A stretch of 64,000 nt of DNA, taken from contig NZ_BAABJW010000002.1 of assembly GCF_039543505.1 (NCBI RefSeq), positions 1-64,000 of the forward strand, read 5' to 3'. This DNA is from Litoribaculum gwangyangense (GTDB lineage Bacteria > Bacteroidota > Bacteroidia > Flavobacteriales > Flavobacteriaceae). Both the position numbers and the translations under genes were made by a program. Of the stretch, positions 50,770 through 58,472 are shown in pieces. Position 1 is the first letter of the stretch. Each line of letters starts with the position of its first letter. A model generated the notes under the pieces. That model was not told the origin of the DNA. It saw only the letters and a program-made list of their open reading frames with translations, and searched no databases.

Positions 50770-51636
50770 ATGTCTCTCGAGTTACACGATTTTTTCTTAA
50801 AGTATCCAACAAATAGTAAACTTATTGGGGATGATTATTTGTTTGTTGAATATAAATGTCCGCTCGATTCTGACAAATTTAAAATGTGGACAGACACACC
50901 TTTTTTAAGTTATGTTATAAGCGGTAAAAAAGACTGGACATCAATTAATAAAACCTATACTATAAGAGCAGGAGAGGCTCTTTTTTTTAAAAGAGGACTT
51001 TACAACACGAAACAGTATTTTGAAGAAGATTACTGCACCATCGTATTTTTTATAACGGAGGACTTTATTAAACGCTTCATGGATAGAAATCCAGAGATGT
51101 TTAAACAAAATGATATTCATAACGTAGAAACTCAAATTTTTAATATTAACGTTACTGATTCGCTAAAAGCATTAATTCTCTCAATTTTCAGTTATTTAAA
51201 TCAAAATAATATTCCTAAAGAATTGGTTGAGATAAAATTTAATGAGTTGCTTTACAATGTACTATTGAATCCAGCCAATAAAAATTTACTTTCTTTTTTC
51301 AAATCTTTAAAACAAGAGCAGAAAATAAATGTTGAAGAAACAATGCTTAAAAATTTCCATTATGACCTTAAAATTGAAGAATATGCCAGGTTATGTGGAA
51401 GAAGCCTATCAACTTTCAAAAGAGATTTTCAGCAATATTTTAAATTAACGCCGGGGAAATGGTTAAATAATAAAAGATTAGAATATGCAAGAACCTTACT
51501 TAATAATTTGGATTTAAACATCAATGATGTTTGTTTTGAGAGTGGGTTTAAAAATATTTCACACTTTAACAGTAGTTTCAAAAAACACTATAAATATCCT
51601 CCAAACCAATATCGAAAGCTCTTCATAAAGGTTTAA
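50770..51636 (+). CDS. AraC family transcriptional regulator
   Basis: The 288-residue protein ends in a classical AraC/XylS DNA-binding domain: KIEEYARLCGRSLSTFKRDF (first HTH), KLTPGKWLNNKRLEYARTLL, then DVCFESGFKNISHFNSSFKK (second HTH) and KYPPNQYRKLF. The N-terminal part is a cupin-like sensing domain (WTSINKTYTIRAGEALFFKR). It is the first gene of a plus-strand pair with the OsmC gene 124 bases downstream, which it may regulate. Confidence 0.93.
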   Translation: MSLELHDFFLKYPTNSKLIGDDYLFVEYKCPLDSDKFKMWTDTPFLSYVISGKKDWTSINKTYTIRAGEALFFKRGLYNTKQYFEEDYCTIVFFITEDFIKRFMDRNPEMFKQNDIHNVETQIFNINVTDSLKALILSIFSYLNQNNIPKELVEIKFNELLYNVLLNPANKNLLSFFKSLKQEQKINVEETMLKNFHYDLKIEEYARLCGRSLSTFKRDFQQYFKLTPGKWLNNKRLEYARTLLNNLDLNINDVCFESGFKNISHFNSSFKKHYKYPPNQYRKLFIKV

Positions 51637-51723
51637 AAATTACATATTTCCCTTTTTTTTTCATTTGAACTTTTAAACAAAAAAAATGGCCTTTTAAGAA
51701 AAACTTAAGAGTTTAAGACGCTA

Positions 51724-51731
51724 TAGATTTG
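51724..51731 (+). promoter_or_regulatory. -7 promoter box of the OsmC gene
   Basis: TAGATTTG fits the Bacteroidota -7 consensus and lies 28 bases before the osmC start, in the 123-base gap after araC. So the two genes need not share one transcript. Confidence 0.45.
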
Positions 51732-51759
51732 CATCATTATTAATTTTAAAACTTTAAAA

Positions 51760-52314
51760 ATGGAAACATTAGCAAAAAAACTTAACGGATTTAGTTTAGA
51801 AGGTATTTCTAACACAGTAAGTGCCATTCAACAAAACCCAGAAATTGCAAAATTTAAATTACGTGCAAAGAACAATTGGATAACAGGAGGACACAACAGA
51901 AGTACTATACAAGGTTTTTATGGAGCCTGTCAAGAAGATACTTCTCGCGAAGTACCATTTGTGTATGATAATGATGAGCCTCCAATTTTATTAGGTGAGA
52001 ATAAAGGTGCAAATCCTGCGGAGGTTATTTTACACGGATTGTTAGGATGTATGACTACGTCAATGATATTATTAGCATCTGCTCATGGTATTGAAGTTTC
52101 AAGCGTTTCATCTAGTGTTGAAGGTGATTTTGACTTACAAGGATTTTTAGGTTTAGATCCATCTATTGAAAAAGGAAGCCAACAAATTAGAGTAGCGTTT
52201 GAGGTTGAAGGTGTTAGCGAAGAACAAAAACAAGAATTGCTTGGTTTAGCAATGCAATCTCCTATTTATAACACAATCTTAAATCCAACTGATGTTCGAG
52301 TAACCATGAAATAA
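51760..52314 (+). CDS. OsmC family protein
   Basis: The 184-residue protein belongs to the OsmC/Ohr peroxiredoxin-like family: GFYGACQEDTSREVPFVYDN, PAEVILHGLLGCMTTSMILL carrying the first Cys, and EVEGVSEEQKQELLGLAMQS near the C-terminus. In this subgroup the second Cys of Ohr (normally in a VCPY motif) is replaced (MQSPIYNTI), so a thiol peroxidase mechanism may not apply. It may be induced by the AraC regulator encoded upstream. A strong terminator follows. Confidence 0.9.
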   Translation: METLAKKLNGFSLEGISNTVSAIQQNPEIAKFKLRAKNNWITGGHNRSTIQGFYGACQEDTSREVPFVYDNDEPPILLGENKGANPAEVILHGLLGCMTTSMILLASAHGIEVSSVSSSVEGDFDLQGFLGLDPSIEKGSQQIRVAFEVEGVSEEQKQELLGLAMQSPIYNTILNPTDVRVTMK

Positions 52315-52336
52315 GAGCTTTCCTTTGGTAATACTT

Positions 52337-52388
52337 AATGACAAAAAAATCTCAGAAAGGAAGAGTTTTCTGAGATTTTTTTGTCATA
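52337..52388 (+). terminator. Strong terminator after osmC
   Basis: A 20-bp perfect stem TGACAAAAAAATCTCAGAAA (52339-52358) / TTTCTGAGATTTTTTTGTCA (52367-52386) with an 8-base loop follows the OsmC gene. The T run inside the right arm makes it functional in the plus direction. Confidence 0.85.
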
Positions 52389-52481
52389 TTTAATTTGTAT
52401 TTTATGTATTCTGGAAGGTAAGTATTGTGAACTATGGTCAATTAATAAGAATAACCTTGGTTTTCGGTTATCACTTATTGG

Positions 52482-52931
52482 CTAACCTTTCTTCTTTTTG
52501 AAAATTAGAGAAATCCAGTATATAATTAACGTTAGAATGGCTCCAATTCCAATAACATAGCTTAATCGCCAAAACCATTGCATGGCTAACTGTCCACCCT
52601 GAAAGGTTTCTTTTTCTGAAAATGAGAAGGAAAGGTTTCCCGCCAGTAAATACGATATTGGCACCCAAAGAATCCCTAAAATGACAATTATTTTGAGCAC
52701 ATAAGAGAGAGTTCTATTCAATTTTTTAGTGGGCTTTCTCAGCTCTTTAACACCCCAATAAATTGTTAAGGGTAATGAAATCATTCCAGTCCAAGTTGTT
52801 AGAGTTCCATAGGGAATTAAATGGTCTTTATCTAAAGTTATCGTGAGTAAAGAAGAACCAGTACCCAAAAGTGTAATAATGGTTAAAGTCAAAACCAGAG
52901 CGCTATAAAAAAATATCTTCCTTTTATACAT
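52482..52931 (-). CDS. Four-helix membrane protein, unknown
   Basis: The 149-residue protein has four hydrophobic helices (FYSALVLTLTIITLLGTG, TTWTGMISLPLTIYWGV, LSYVLKIIVILGILWVPISY and LSYVIGIGAILTLIIYWISL), a basic loop KELRKPTKKLNRTL and a Lys-rich tail. No named family is recognised. A 52-codon frame ends 2 bases before its start and may be cotranscribed. It lies between the plus-strand osmC and DUF4386 genes. Confidence 0.72.
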   Translation of the reverse strand: MYKRKIFFYSALVLTLTIITLLGTGSSLLTITLDKDHLIPYGTLTTWTGMISLPLTIYWGVKELRKPTKKLNRTLSYVLKIIVILGILWVPISYLLAGNLSFSFSEKETFQGGQLAMQWFWRLSYVIGIGAILTLIIYWISLIFKKKKG

Positions 52932-52933
52932 TT

Positions 52934-53092
52934 TTACAATTGTTCACGAGTTGTTCTCGTTTGGTTGTTAAAAGCCTTAAAGATTTTCTGATGTAGCTCA
53001 AAGATAATATACTGAAGAAGAATTTCCCGAGAGGTTGTCTGAAGCAAATAATTATAAGCACTGTATCTAGTTTTACCATTTTTTACGGCCAT
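52934..53092 (-). CDS. Small ORF upstream of the four-helix membrane protein (52 residues)
   Basis: The frame encodes MAVKNGKTRYSAYNYLLQTT followed by a helical, Phe/Ile-rich part and a basic tail (NNQTRTTREQL). Its stop is 2 bases before the ATG of the downstream gene, suggesting an operon. No family is recognised. It may also be a remnant of a decayed unit, since the surrounding gap has some repeat-like words. Confidence 0.3.
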   Translation of the reverse strand: MAVKNGKTRYSAYNYLLQTTSREILLQYIIFELHQKIFKAFNNQTRTTREQL

Positions 53093-53172
53093 TTTTTTCA
53101 GTTCTTAACTAAAATCAATTTATAGTCTCCTAAACATTAATATTTTTGTGTTGTTTTTTAAAGGATGACACT

Positions 53173-53850
53173 ATGAGAACATATGCAAGAATTTCAGGAA
53201 TCGCATATCTATTAATATTCATTTTTGGGTTTTATGCAAATTTTGCTATTCTAGAAACATTGGTTGATATTAATAATAGTGCCGAAACAACCCTCAATAT
53301 ATTTGATAATTCCATCCAGTTTAGAAATGGATTGTTTGGATTTTGTGTTATGCTGATTTCAGATATATTTTTGATTTGGTCATTATTTAAATTTACAAAA
53401 TCAACCCATAAAACGATATCATATTTAGCATCCTTATTTCGAGGATTTCATGCTGTATTCTTTGCAATTGCTATGGTTAAATTAATTCAGGTTTATCAAG
53501 TTACTATGGCAACAACATATGCTCTTGAATTGCAAAGCACTGTTATTAATTTGTTGGTTGAATTTAATAAACAATGGACTATTGGTTTGTTATTTTTTGG
53601 TGTCCATTTATTACTACTTGGCTTTTTGGCTTTCAAATCCCATGTTATACCAACATGGATGAGTTTTTTATTAATACTAGCCGCTGTGGGTTATTTTGTA
53701 GATGGTTTTGCGAAGTTATATGTAGCTAACTATAGCGATTTTCAATCTTATTATGAAGCGATTGTTATATTAACTGGAGTTGCGGGTGAATTATCTTTTA
53801 CGATATGGCTATTAATAAAAGGGTTTTCAAAGCGAGCTTTTGTTGTTTGA
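53173..53850 (+). CDS. DUF4386 membrane protein
   Basis: From ATG 53173 the protein has 225 residues (a TTG nine codons upstream is not supported). DUF4386 is recognised from ARISGIAYLLIFIFGFYANF, the central NSIQFRNGLFGFCVMLISDI, and YLASLFRGFHAVFFAIAMVK, with six membrane helices including LHLLLLGFLAFKSHVIPTWM-type HLLLLGFLAFKS. An AAAGGA sequence 8 bases before the start may be a ribosome binding site. Plus strand; function unknown. Confidence 0.88.
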   Translation: MRTYARISGIAYLLIFIFGFYANFAILETLVDINNSAETTLNIFDNSIQFRNGLFGFCVMLISDIFLIWSLFKFTKSTHKTISYLASLFRGFHAVFFAIAMVKLIQVYQVTMATTYALELQSTVINLLVEFNKQWTIGLLFFGVHLLLLGFLAFKSHVIPTWMSFLLILAAVGYFVDGFAKLYVANYSDFQSYYEAIVILTGVAGELSFTIWLLIKGFSKRAFVV

Positions 53851-53856
53851 AAATTT

Positions 53857-54369
53857 CTAATTGTCCTTTAGAATTATCCATTTGAGTCTGGACTTAGGAT
53901 ATTTTTTAGTAATTGGCGAAAGAATTAATGTGTCGCCTGAAAAAGCATATTCTCTTCTAGCAATAGTCCCTATTATGGTTTGAAAATTGGCTGATTCAAT
54001 ATGATGTTCAATAATTTTTAGTGAATCATTAACCCGATACTTTCCAAAATATACAAAGTTGTCAGCTAAATGTCTTAAGTCTTTAACAGTGAGGCTATCG
54101 AGACCGCCACTTCCCTCAAATTCGTATTCGTCGTAATTTTCAGTCACGTGATGCACCCCCATACCACCTTTACCATCATAAATAATAAATCCATTTCGGT
54201 TTTTGTAATGATCTTCTCTAGGCTCCCAGATTGAAGTTGAATCCGCTTGGGTTTCTACAATATCCAGAGTCCATCTTCCAGAGAATTTATCAAAATCAGA
54301 TGTTTTATTTTCTTGTTTACAGGAAATAAGTAACATCATAATGGTAAAGTATAGATATTTCAATGTCAT
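53857..54369 (-). CDS. Lipocalin-like lipoprotein
   Basis: The 170-residue protein has a lipobox (FTIMMLLISCKQENKT) and a lipocalin-5-like pattern: DKFSGRWTLDIVETQADSTS, GFIIYDGKGGMGVHHVTENY, FVYFGKYRVNDSLKIIEHHI and a final YAFSGDTLILSPI. This beta-barrel type binds small hydrophobic ligands. It ends 6 bases from the convergent DUF4386 gene. Single unit followed by repeat R12 upstream of its start. Confidence 0.82.
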   Translation of the reverse strand: MTLKYLYFTIMMLLISCKQENKTSDFDKFSGRWTLDIVETQADSTSIWEPREDHYKNRNGFIIYDGKGGMGVHHVTENYDEYEFEGSGGLDSLTVKDLRHLADNFVYFGKYRVNDSLKIIEHHIESANFQTIIGTIARREYAFSGDTLILSPITKKYPKSRLKWIILKDN

Positions 54370-54394
54370 ATTTTTAAATGATTAAAAAGGCTTT

Positions 54395-54515
54395 TGTTTA
54401 TAGTTTTTTGGGGTTAAGTTCAGTTCTTATAATACACATGAAACAAAAATCCATAAGGATTTTAAGAAGTAAGGTAGAACCAACAATAACTTGAAGCCAT
54501 GGTATTACTGTCATT
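54395..54515 (+). repeat. Array repeat copy R12
   Basis: The inner hairpin AAAAATCCATAAGGATTTT followed by AAGAAGTAAGGTAGAACCAAC is clear; left part GTTTATAGTTTTTTGGGG and right part ACTTGAAGCCATGGTATTAC are more diverged. The right end is about 15 bases 3' of the DUF6090 stop at 54530. Confidence 0.55.
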
Positions 54516-54529
54516 AGTTATTTTATTTT

Positions 54530-55279
54530 CTATTTTGTTTTTAAATAATCTTCAATTTCAGAAATTCCTTTTTTTACAACCTCAATGGTATTTTCAAAAT
54601 CTCTCAATAGAAGACTTCCAACATAAATTGTTTCGGAAATTATTGATTCAAATTTAGGGTCATTCATTAAAAATTCGTAGTTATTTGGGATAGCTTTGAA
54701 CGATCTTCGTAATTGTAAGAGGCCTTCATTAGGTTTAGCGTTTGAAGTGATTCTAAAATGTTCTTGATAGTAATTCATTCTGGATGAGATTCTTGTCGTA
54801 TTATATCTGGACAATATTCGCTTATAACCAGCCTCATAAATATCCGTAATGAGAATCTTCAAGGAATCAGATTTAATCAATTCTAAATTACCATTTTTAA
54901 AAGTTTCATATGTTGATGTTTTTGGGTAAAAATTAGATATTTGGAAACTTAAATAGAAATCTAAGTGCATCGAATCAGATATTTGTGGTATATTCCTTAT
55001 GTAATTTTGGACTTTTAATGCTGAATTATGATATAATTCAGTGGCCTTGTAATCTGATTTCAATTCTTCAAGAGAAATTTCTAATTCAGATTTTAGACTT
55101 TTAAGATTCGCAACTTCTTTTAGAGTATCTTTTCTGTTTTCATTCCAATTATTTATTTGTAAAGCCAGTAGGATACCAATCATCACTAAAATAATTTCAC
55201 CAATAGCGTATTTAATGTAGTTGTATGTTTTGCCCTCATTAATTAGTGTTTTACGAATATTTCTAAAGAGTTTTATCAT
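54530..55279 (-). CDS. DUF6090 family membrane-anchored protein
   Basis: The 249-residue protein has a divergent family start MIKLFRNIRKTLINEGKTYN, membrane helix AIGEIILVMIGILLALQI, NNWNENRK, and a C-terminal helical domain with FYPKTSTYETFKNGNLELIK in the conserved core position. No leader ORF precedes it. It is the most divergent of the seven copies. Confidence 0.8.
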   Translation of the reverse strand: MIKLFRNIRKTLINEGKTYNYIKYAIGEIILVMIGILLALQINNWNENRKDTLKEVANLKSLKSELEISLEELKSDYKATELYHNSALKVQNYIRNIPQISDSMHLDFYLSFQISNFYPKTSTYETFKNGNLELIKSDSLKILITDIYEAGYKRILSRYNTTRISSRMNYYQEHFRITSNAKPNEGLLQLRRSFKAIPNNYEFLMNDPKFESIISETIYVGSLLLRDFENTIEVVKKGISEIEDYLKTK

Positions 55280-55307
55280 TGGTTTGTAGTTAGTTATAAT
55301 GAAGTAA

Positions 55308-55436
55308 AACGGTTTTGCGTGCGATTAGTTTGCGTTGGTAAGAACTAAGTTAACAAAAGAAAATTAATCAAATGTCAATTCATAAATTTTTCTAAGTTAA
55401 CACTTGACTAGCAATTAAATATGCACGTTATGGGCT
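55308..55436 (+). repeat. Array repeat copy R13 (clear terminal pairing)
   Basis: Left arm ACGGTTTTGCGTGCGATTAG with TTTGCG, middle AAGAACTAAGTTAACAAAAG, right arm CTTGACTAGCAATTAAATAT with GCACGTTATGG. Left CGTGC (55318-55322) pairs with right GCACG (55423-55427), and left TTAGTTTGC with right GCAATTAA. The inner hairpin is lost. Confidence 0.65.
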
Positions 55437-55443
55437 ATTGGCT

Positions 55444-56382
55444 TTATTCCTTTTTTATTTTCAAAGTAGATATATAAATTCCAATTGCGAGAGAAATTCC
55501 AATAAAAAGTAATGAGAACCATTCTGGAATATCAACCCAATTTGCTGTAATTAATTTGAGTGACACAAAGACTAAAATTGAAAATACACTATATTTTAGA
55601 TAAATAAATTTCTCTAACATATTAGAAAGGAAAAAATAAAGTGACCTTAAACCCATTATCGCAAATATATTAGAACTATAAACTATAAAAGGATCAGTGG
55701 TAACCGCAAAAATGGCAGGAATACTGTCCAAAGCAAAAAGCAAATCTGTAAATTCAATTGTGATTAAAGCTCCAAAAAGTGCGGTAAAAATTAATTTACC
55801 ATTTACTTTTACTATATATTTTCCTCCGTATAATTCCTTACTAAATCGCAATAATTTTGCGATACCTTTAGGCTCCTCAACTTCTTTATGTTCAGCTTCT
55901 TTTTTTAGCATTTTTAGAGCTGTGAACAATAAAAATAAACCAAATATAATGTTCATTCCGTGAACTTTGTTAATCAGAATTATGCCAACACTTATTAAAA
56001 TAGCTCTAAATAATATAGCTCCAAGAATGCCAAGAAAAAGTAATTTGTGTTGATATTGTAAGGGTATTTTAAATGATGTAAAGATCATAGCTATTACGAA
56101 TAGATTATCAACACTCAAAGATAGTTCAATAATATATCCTGTTAAGTATTTTACTACAGCTTGTATTGGTTCAAGGTTGTTTTTATTGTCGACAATATTA
56201 TTCTCATAAAACCAATAAATAAAGAAGACGAAAATCAATGCATTTGCGACAAAGAAAATAGTTTCAAATATGGCTTTTTTAACCGAAGTGATTCGGTTTT
56301 TTTTATGCAAAACGAAAAAATCAATTAGTAATAGAAGGATCACATAAGAAATTAGGACAATCCAGGGCAAAGCTTTCTCCAT
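55444..56382 (-). CDS. TerC family membrane protein (Alx-like)
   Basis: The 312-residue protein has nine or so helices and the TerC signatures TGYIIELSLSVDNLFVIAMI, ITIEFTDLLFALDSIPAIFA and SSNIFAIMGLRSLYFFLSN, in which acidic residues lie in the membrane. TerC/Alx proteins are linked to metal (manganese) export and pH or tellurite responses. A cytoplasmic Lys/Glu-rich loop (KMLKKEAEHKEVEEPKGI) separates the halves. Single gene in the array between repeats R13 and R14. Confidence 0.93.
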   Translation of the reverse strand: MEKALPWIVLISYVILLLLIDFFVLHKKNRITSVKKAIFETIFFVANALIFVFFIYWFYENNIVDNKNNLEPIQAVVKYLTGYIIELSLSVDNLFVIAMIFTSFKIPLQYQHKLLFLGILGAILFRAILISVGIILINKVHGMNIIFGLFLLFTALKMLKKEAEHKEVEEPKGIAKLLRFSKELYGGKYIVKVNGKLIFTALFGALITIEFTDLLFALDSIPAIFAVTTDPFIVYSSNIFAIMGLRSLYFFLSNMLEKFIYLKYSVFSILVFVSLKLITANWVDIPEWFSLLFIGISLAIGIYISTLKIKKE

Positions 56383-56434
56383 ATTTTTTTTAAGTTCTTG
56401 TTTTTTAGTTTGTTGCCAATGCGTTTGTTTATTA

Positions 56435-56548
56435 TTTGTTGTGTGGTTAAGCGACTAATGTAGTGAACAAATTCGAACTCGAGAAAATTTATAAGGAATT
56501 TTCAAAATAAGCCCATACCGAAGCAATTAACTATGCACCCCGTTAACA
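56435..56548 (+). repeat. Array repeat copy R14
   Basis: Left arm TTGTTGTGTGGTTAAGCGAC, TAATGTAGTGAACAAATTCG, inner hairpin GAAAATTTATAAGGAATTTTC followed by AAAATAAGCCC, and right arm GAAGCAATTAACTATGCAC. Left GTTAAGC pairs approximately with right GCAATTAAC. The right end precedes the DUF3667 stop. Confidence 0.7.
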
Positions 56549-56556
56549 ATAGTTTT

Positions 56557-57303
56557 TTAATTTAATGGGAAAAAGAAAGCCAACATAAATGGCAAGATGA
56601 ACAACCGAAAGGTTAAAAGAAACAGCATCGCTATGATTATTCTCGGTATTCGCCAGGAAATGCTACCTTTCTTATAAAATGACATCAAGGCATATAACAT
56701 ATAAATTGTAGCCAATAAACTAACTAGCTCGATAGGTAGATTTTTCCCCGCTGTAGGAACGTATACAAAAGCCATTATCTGAATAAGAATTACAATCGTG
56801 CCATAGAAATACATCATGGTTGCTATGAGTTCGGGAATGTTGTTCTTCAATTTTTTAAATAGAAAATAAAGTGGAATGGGCCAAACCATTAGATTTATAA
56901 TTCCAAAAAGAATTGGGTAGTCAAGAGTCAGAGTTTCATTCCACAAATGCATACTTTCGTTGATTTCACTGGGAAGAAAGAAGAATCTTGTAAAAGGCAC
57001 ACCTTGATCTTCATACATTATGATATATTCGGAAAGTGCTTGTATCGCTGTTGTTATTATGAGGTATTTGGCAGGGTTCGTGAAATTTTTGCGTTTGCTA
57101 TTTATAAAACTTCGTGTAACAAAACCAGGTTTTTTGAGTAAGTTCCAAAATGTATAAATAAACCCTTTGTCTAAATTAAAAACGGTATCTAAAAAATCAC
57201 CAATTATATTTTTAAATGTTAGCCTTGAATTTGCTTTTGCACTTTGTGAACAATTGGGGCAATACTTCCCATTAAAATCGAAATCACAATTTTTGCAAAT
57301 CAT
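56557..57303 (-). CDS. DUF3667 membrane protein with zinc-ribbon start
   Basis: The 248-residue protein begins with a four-Cys zinc ribbon (MICKNCDFDFNGKYCPNCSQ), followed by SRLTFKNIIGDFLDTVFNLD, WNLLKKPGFVTRSFINSKRK, and about five membrane helices; this is the DUF3667 pattern. Function unknown. The GFVTRSFINSKRKNFTNPAK segment is the family hallmark. Single gene in the array. Confidence 0.92.
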   Translation of the reverse strand: MICKNCDFDFNGKYCPNCSQSAKANSRLTFKNIIGDFLDTVFNLDKGFIYTFWNLLKKPGFVTRSFINSKRKNFTNPAKYLIITTAIQALSEYIIMYEDQGVPFTRFFFLPSEINESMHLWNETLTLDYPILFGIINLMVWPIPLYFLFKKLKNNIPELIATMMYFYGTIVILIQIMAFVYVPTAGKNLPIELVSLLATIYMLYALMSFYKKGSISWRIPRIIIAMLFLLTFRLFILPFMLAFFFPLN

Positions 57304-57339
57304 TGTTATTAATTGGTTATTTAATTTATTGACAAAGCT

Positions 57340-57466
57340 TTGTTATATGGTTGGTTACATGGTTACACAACTAATTTAACAAATAAATCATAACTAGAAT
57401 ATTTTAAAAGAAAGTTTATTCGTAGGCTTTTACACACTTTAGCCTACCAAAATATGGTGTGTAATC
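57340..57466 (+). repeat. Array repeat copy R15
   Basis: Left arm TTACATGGTTACACAACTAA with TTTAACAAATAAATC, inner GAATATTTTAAAAGAAAG, a perfect 7-bp hairpin GTAGGCT / AGCCTAC, and right arm ATGGTGTGTAATC. Left GGTTACACA pairs with right TGTGTAATC (57458-57466). The right arm overlaps the stop codon of the next gene. Confidence 0.65.
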
Positions 57467-57866
57467 AGCTTTTGGTTTTGTCTAAATTCAGATTGTATAT
57501 ACTTTTATTAGGCATTGTAATCGCCGCAAAAAACAAGAATATTCCCAAAATCAACATTGAAATGGCTTGTGTAATTTTCGTGCTTGTTAAGGCCAATGAA
57601 TATAGAGCCATAAAAATAAAAACTATTGAGCCAAATCCCAAAAGGAAGGATAAGGCGATGGCCAATGTCCTTTTTATCCAAAAGAATTGACCGATTAGAC
57701 CTATAAACAGTGGAATAAGTAAACAAATTAGAAATACATCCCATCTATCTATTGTTTGACCAAGTAATGCATATTCTGTGATTTCATATAACAGCAAACC
57801 AATAAATAAGATAAAAACGATTTCTTGCCAAAACTTTAAAACTGCATTTCTTTTTGTGTTTCTCAT
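57465..57866 (-). CDS. Four-helix membrane protein, unknown
   Basis: The 133-residue protein has four membrane helices (FWQEIVFILFIGLLLYEITE, WDVFLICLLIPLFIGLIGQF, LAIALSFLLGFGSIVFIFMA and ITQAISMLILGIFLFFAAIT), a basic N-terminus and a charged C-terminus. No family is recognised. Its stop codon lies inside the right arm of repeat R15, so the repeat edge and the gene end coincide. It precedes the DUF2200 gene with a 48-base gap upstream. Confidence 0.7.
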   Translation of the reverse strand: MRNTKRNAVLKFWQEIVFILFIGLLLYEITEYALLGQTIDRWDVFLICLLIPLFIGLIGQFFWIKRTLAIALSFLLGFGSIVFIFMALYSLALTSTKITQAISMLILGIFLFFAAITMPNKSIYNLNLDKTKS

Positions 57867-57879
57867 ATCTATTGCTATC

Positions 57880-57900
57880 CATTATACACGTTGTTAGCAC
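57880..57900 (+). repeat. Minimal right end of an array repeat
   Basis: The word CATTATACACGTTGTTAGCAC matches the right end of the repeat consensus (AATTATACACGGTGTTGTGC) and is placed 3' of the DUF2200 stop. The rest of the element is missing, so this copy is a bare end. Confidence 0.55.
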
Positions 57901-57915
57901 CCGTATTTATTTCAA

Positions 57916-58284
57916 TTATGTTCGTAAAATTTTCTCCATTTTACGACCTTTTGCTAATTCATCATATAGCTTATCCAAATATCTACATTTTCTATATAAT
58001 TCAAATTCATCGGGTATTTCTTCAATACGATAACCACATATTACCCCTTTAATGAGGTGTGCTTTGGGATTCAATTCTGCTTTTTGAAAAAAGGTTTCAA
58101 AAGTTGCTTTTTCATCTATTAATTCTTGTATTTTATCTTCATCAAATCCTGTTAGCCATTCTATAACCTGGTGAAATTCTTCTTTTGTTCTGCCATTCTT
58201 CTCTAACCTGCTTATATAATGAGGGTAAACAGATGCAAATGTCATTTGGGCAACTTGTTTGTTTTTTTCAGCTGTAACTTTCAT
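57916..58284 (-). CDS. DUF2200 protein
   Basis: The 122-residue cytoplasmic protein matches DUF2200 along its length: MTFASVYPHYISRLEKNGRT, HQVIEWLTGFDEDKIQELID, KAHLIKGVICGYRIEEIPDE and a final LDKLYDELAKGRKMEKILR. Function is unknown; the family is spread sporadically, consistent with transfer. The gap to the preceding gene is only 49 bases and has only the word TTATACACGTTGTTAGC, the right end of a repeat, next to its stop codon. Confidence 0.9.
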   Translation of the reverse strand: MKVTAEKNKQVAQMTFASVYPHYISRLEKNGRTKEEFHQVIEWLTGFDEDKIQELIDEKATFETFFQKAELNPKAHLIKGVICGYRIEEIPDEFELYRKCRYLDKLYDELAKGRKMEKILRT

Positions 58285-58299
58285 TATTTTTTGATTTAA

Positions 58300-58450
58300 T
58301 TGTTGCTAATTTGATTGCGTTTAATTTGTGTGATTGAGAATCTACAGGATTTCCCATTTTAGCCAATCAGTTGTTTAAATATATAAATTTAAATTGAAGT
58401 AGGAGGTAAGCAAGAATCATACAGGTTATGAATACTAGAGCCATTACAAT
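58300..58450 (+). repeat. Array repeat copy R16 (diverged)
   Basis: The inner hairpin GAGAATCTACAGGATTTCC and the following GAAGTAGGAGGTAAGCAAG are recognisable, as is a left arm TTGCTAATTTGATTGCG. The ends are diverged. It separates the DUF2200 and DUF5694 genes. Confidence 0.5.
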
Positions 58451-58472
58451 TAACATGACAAAATATTTTAAA

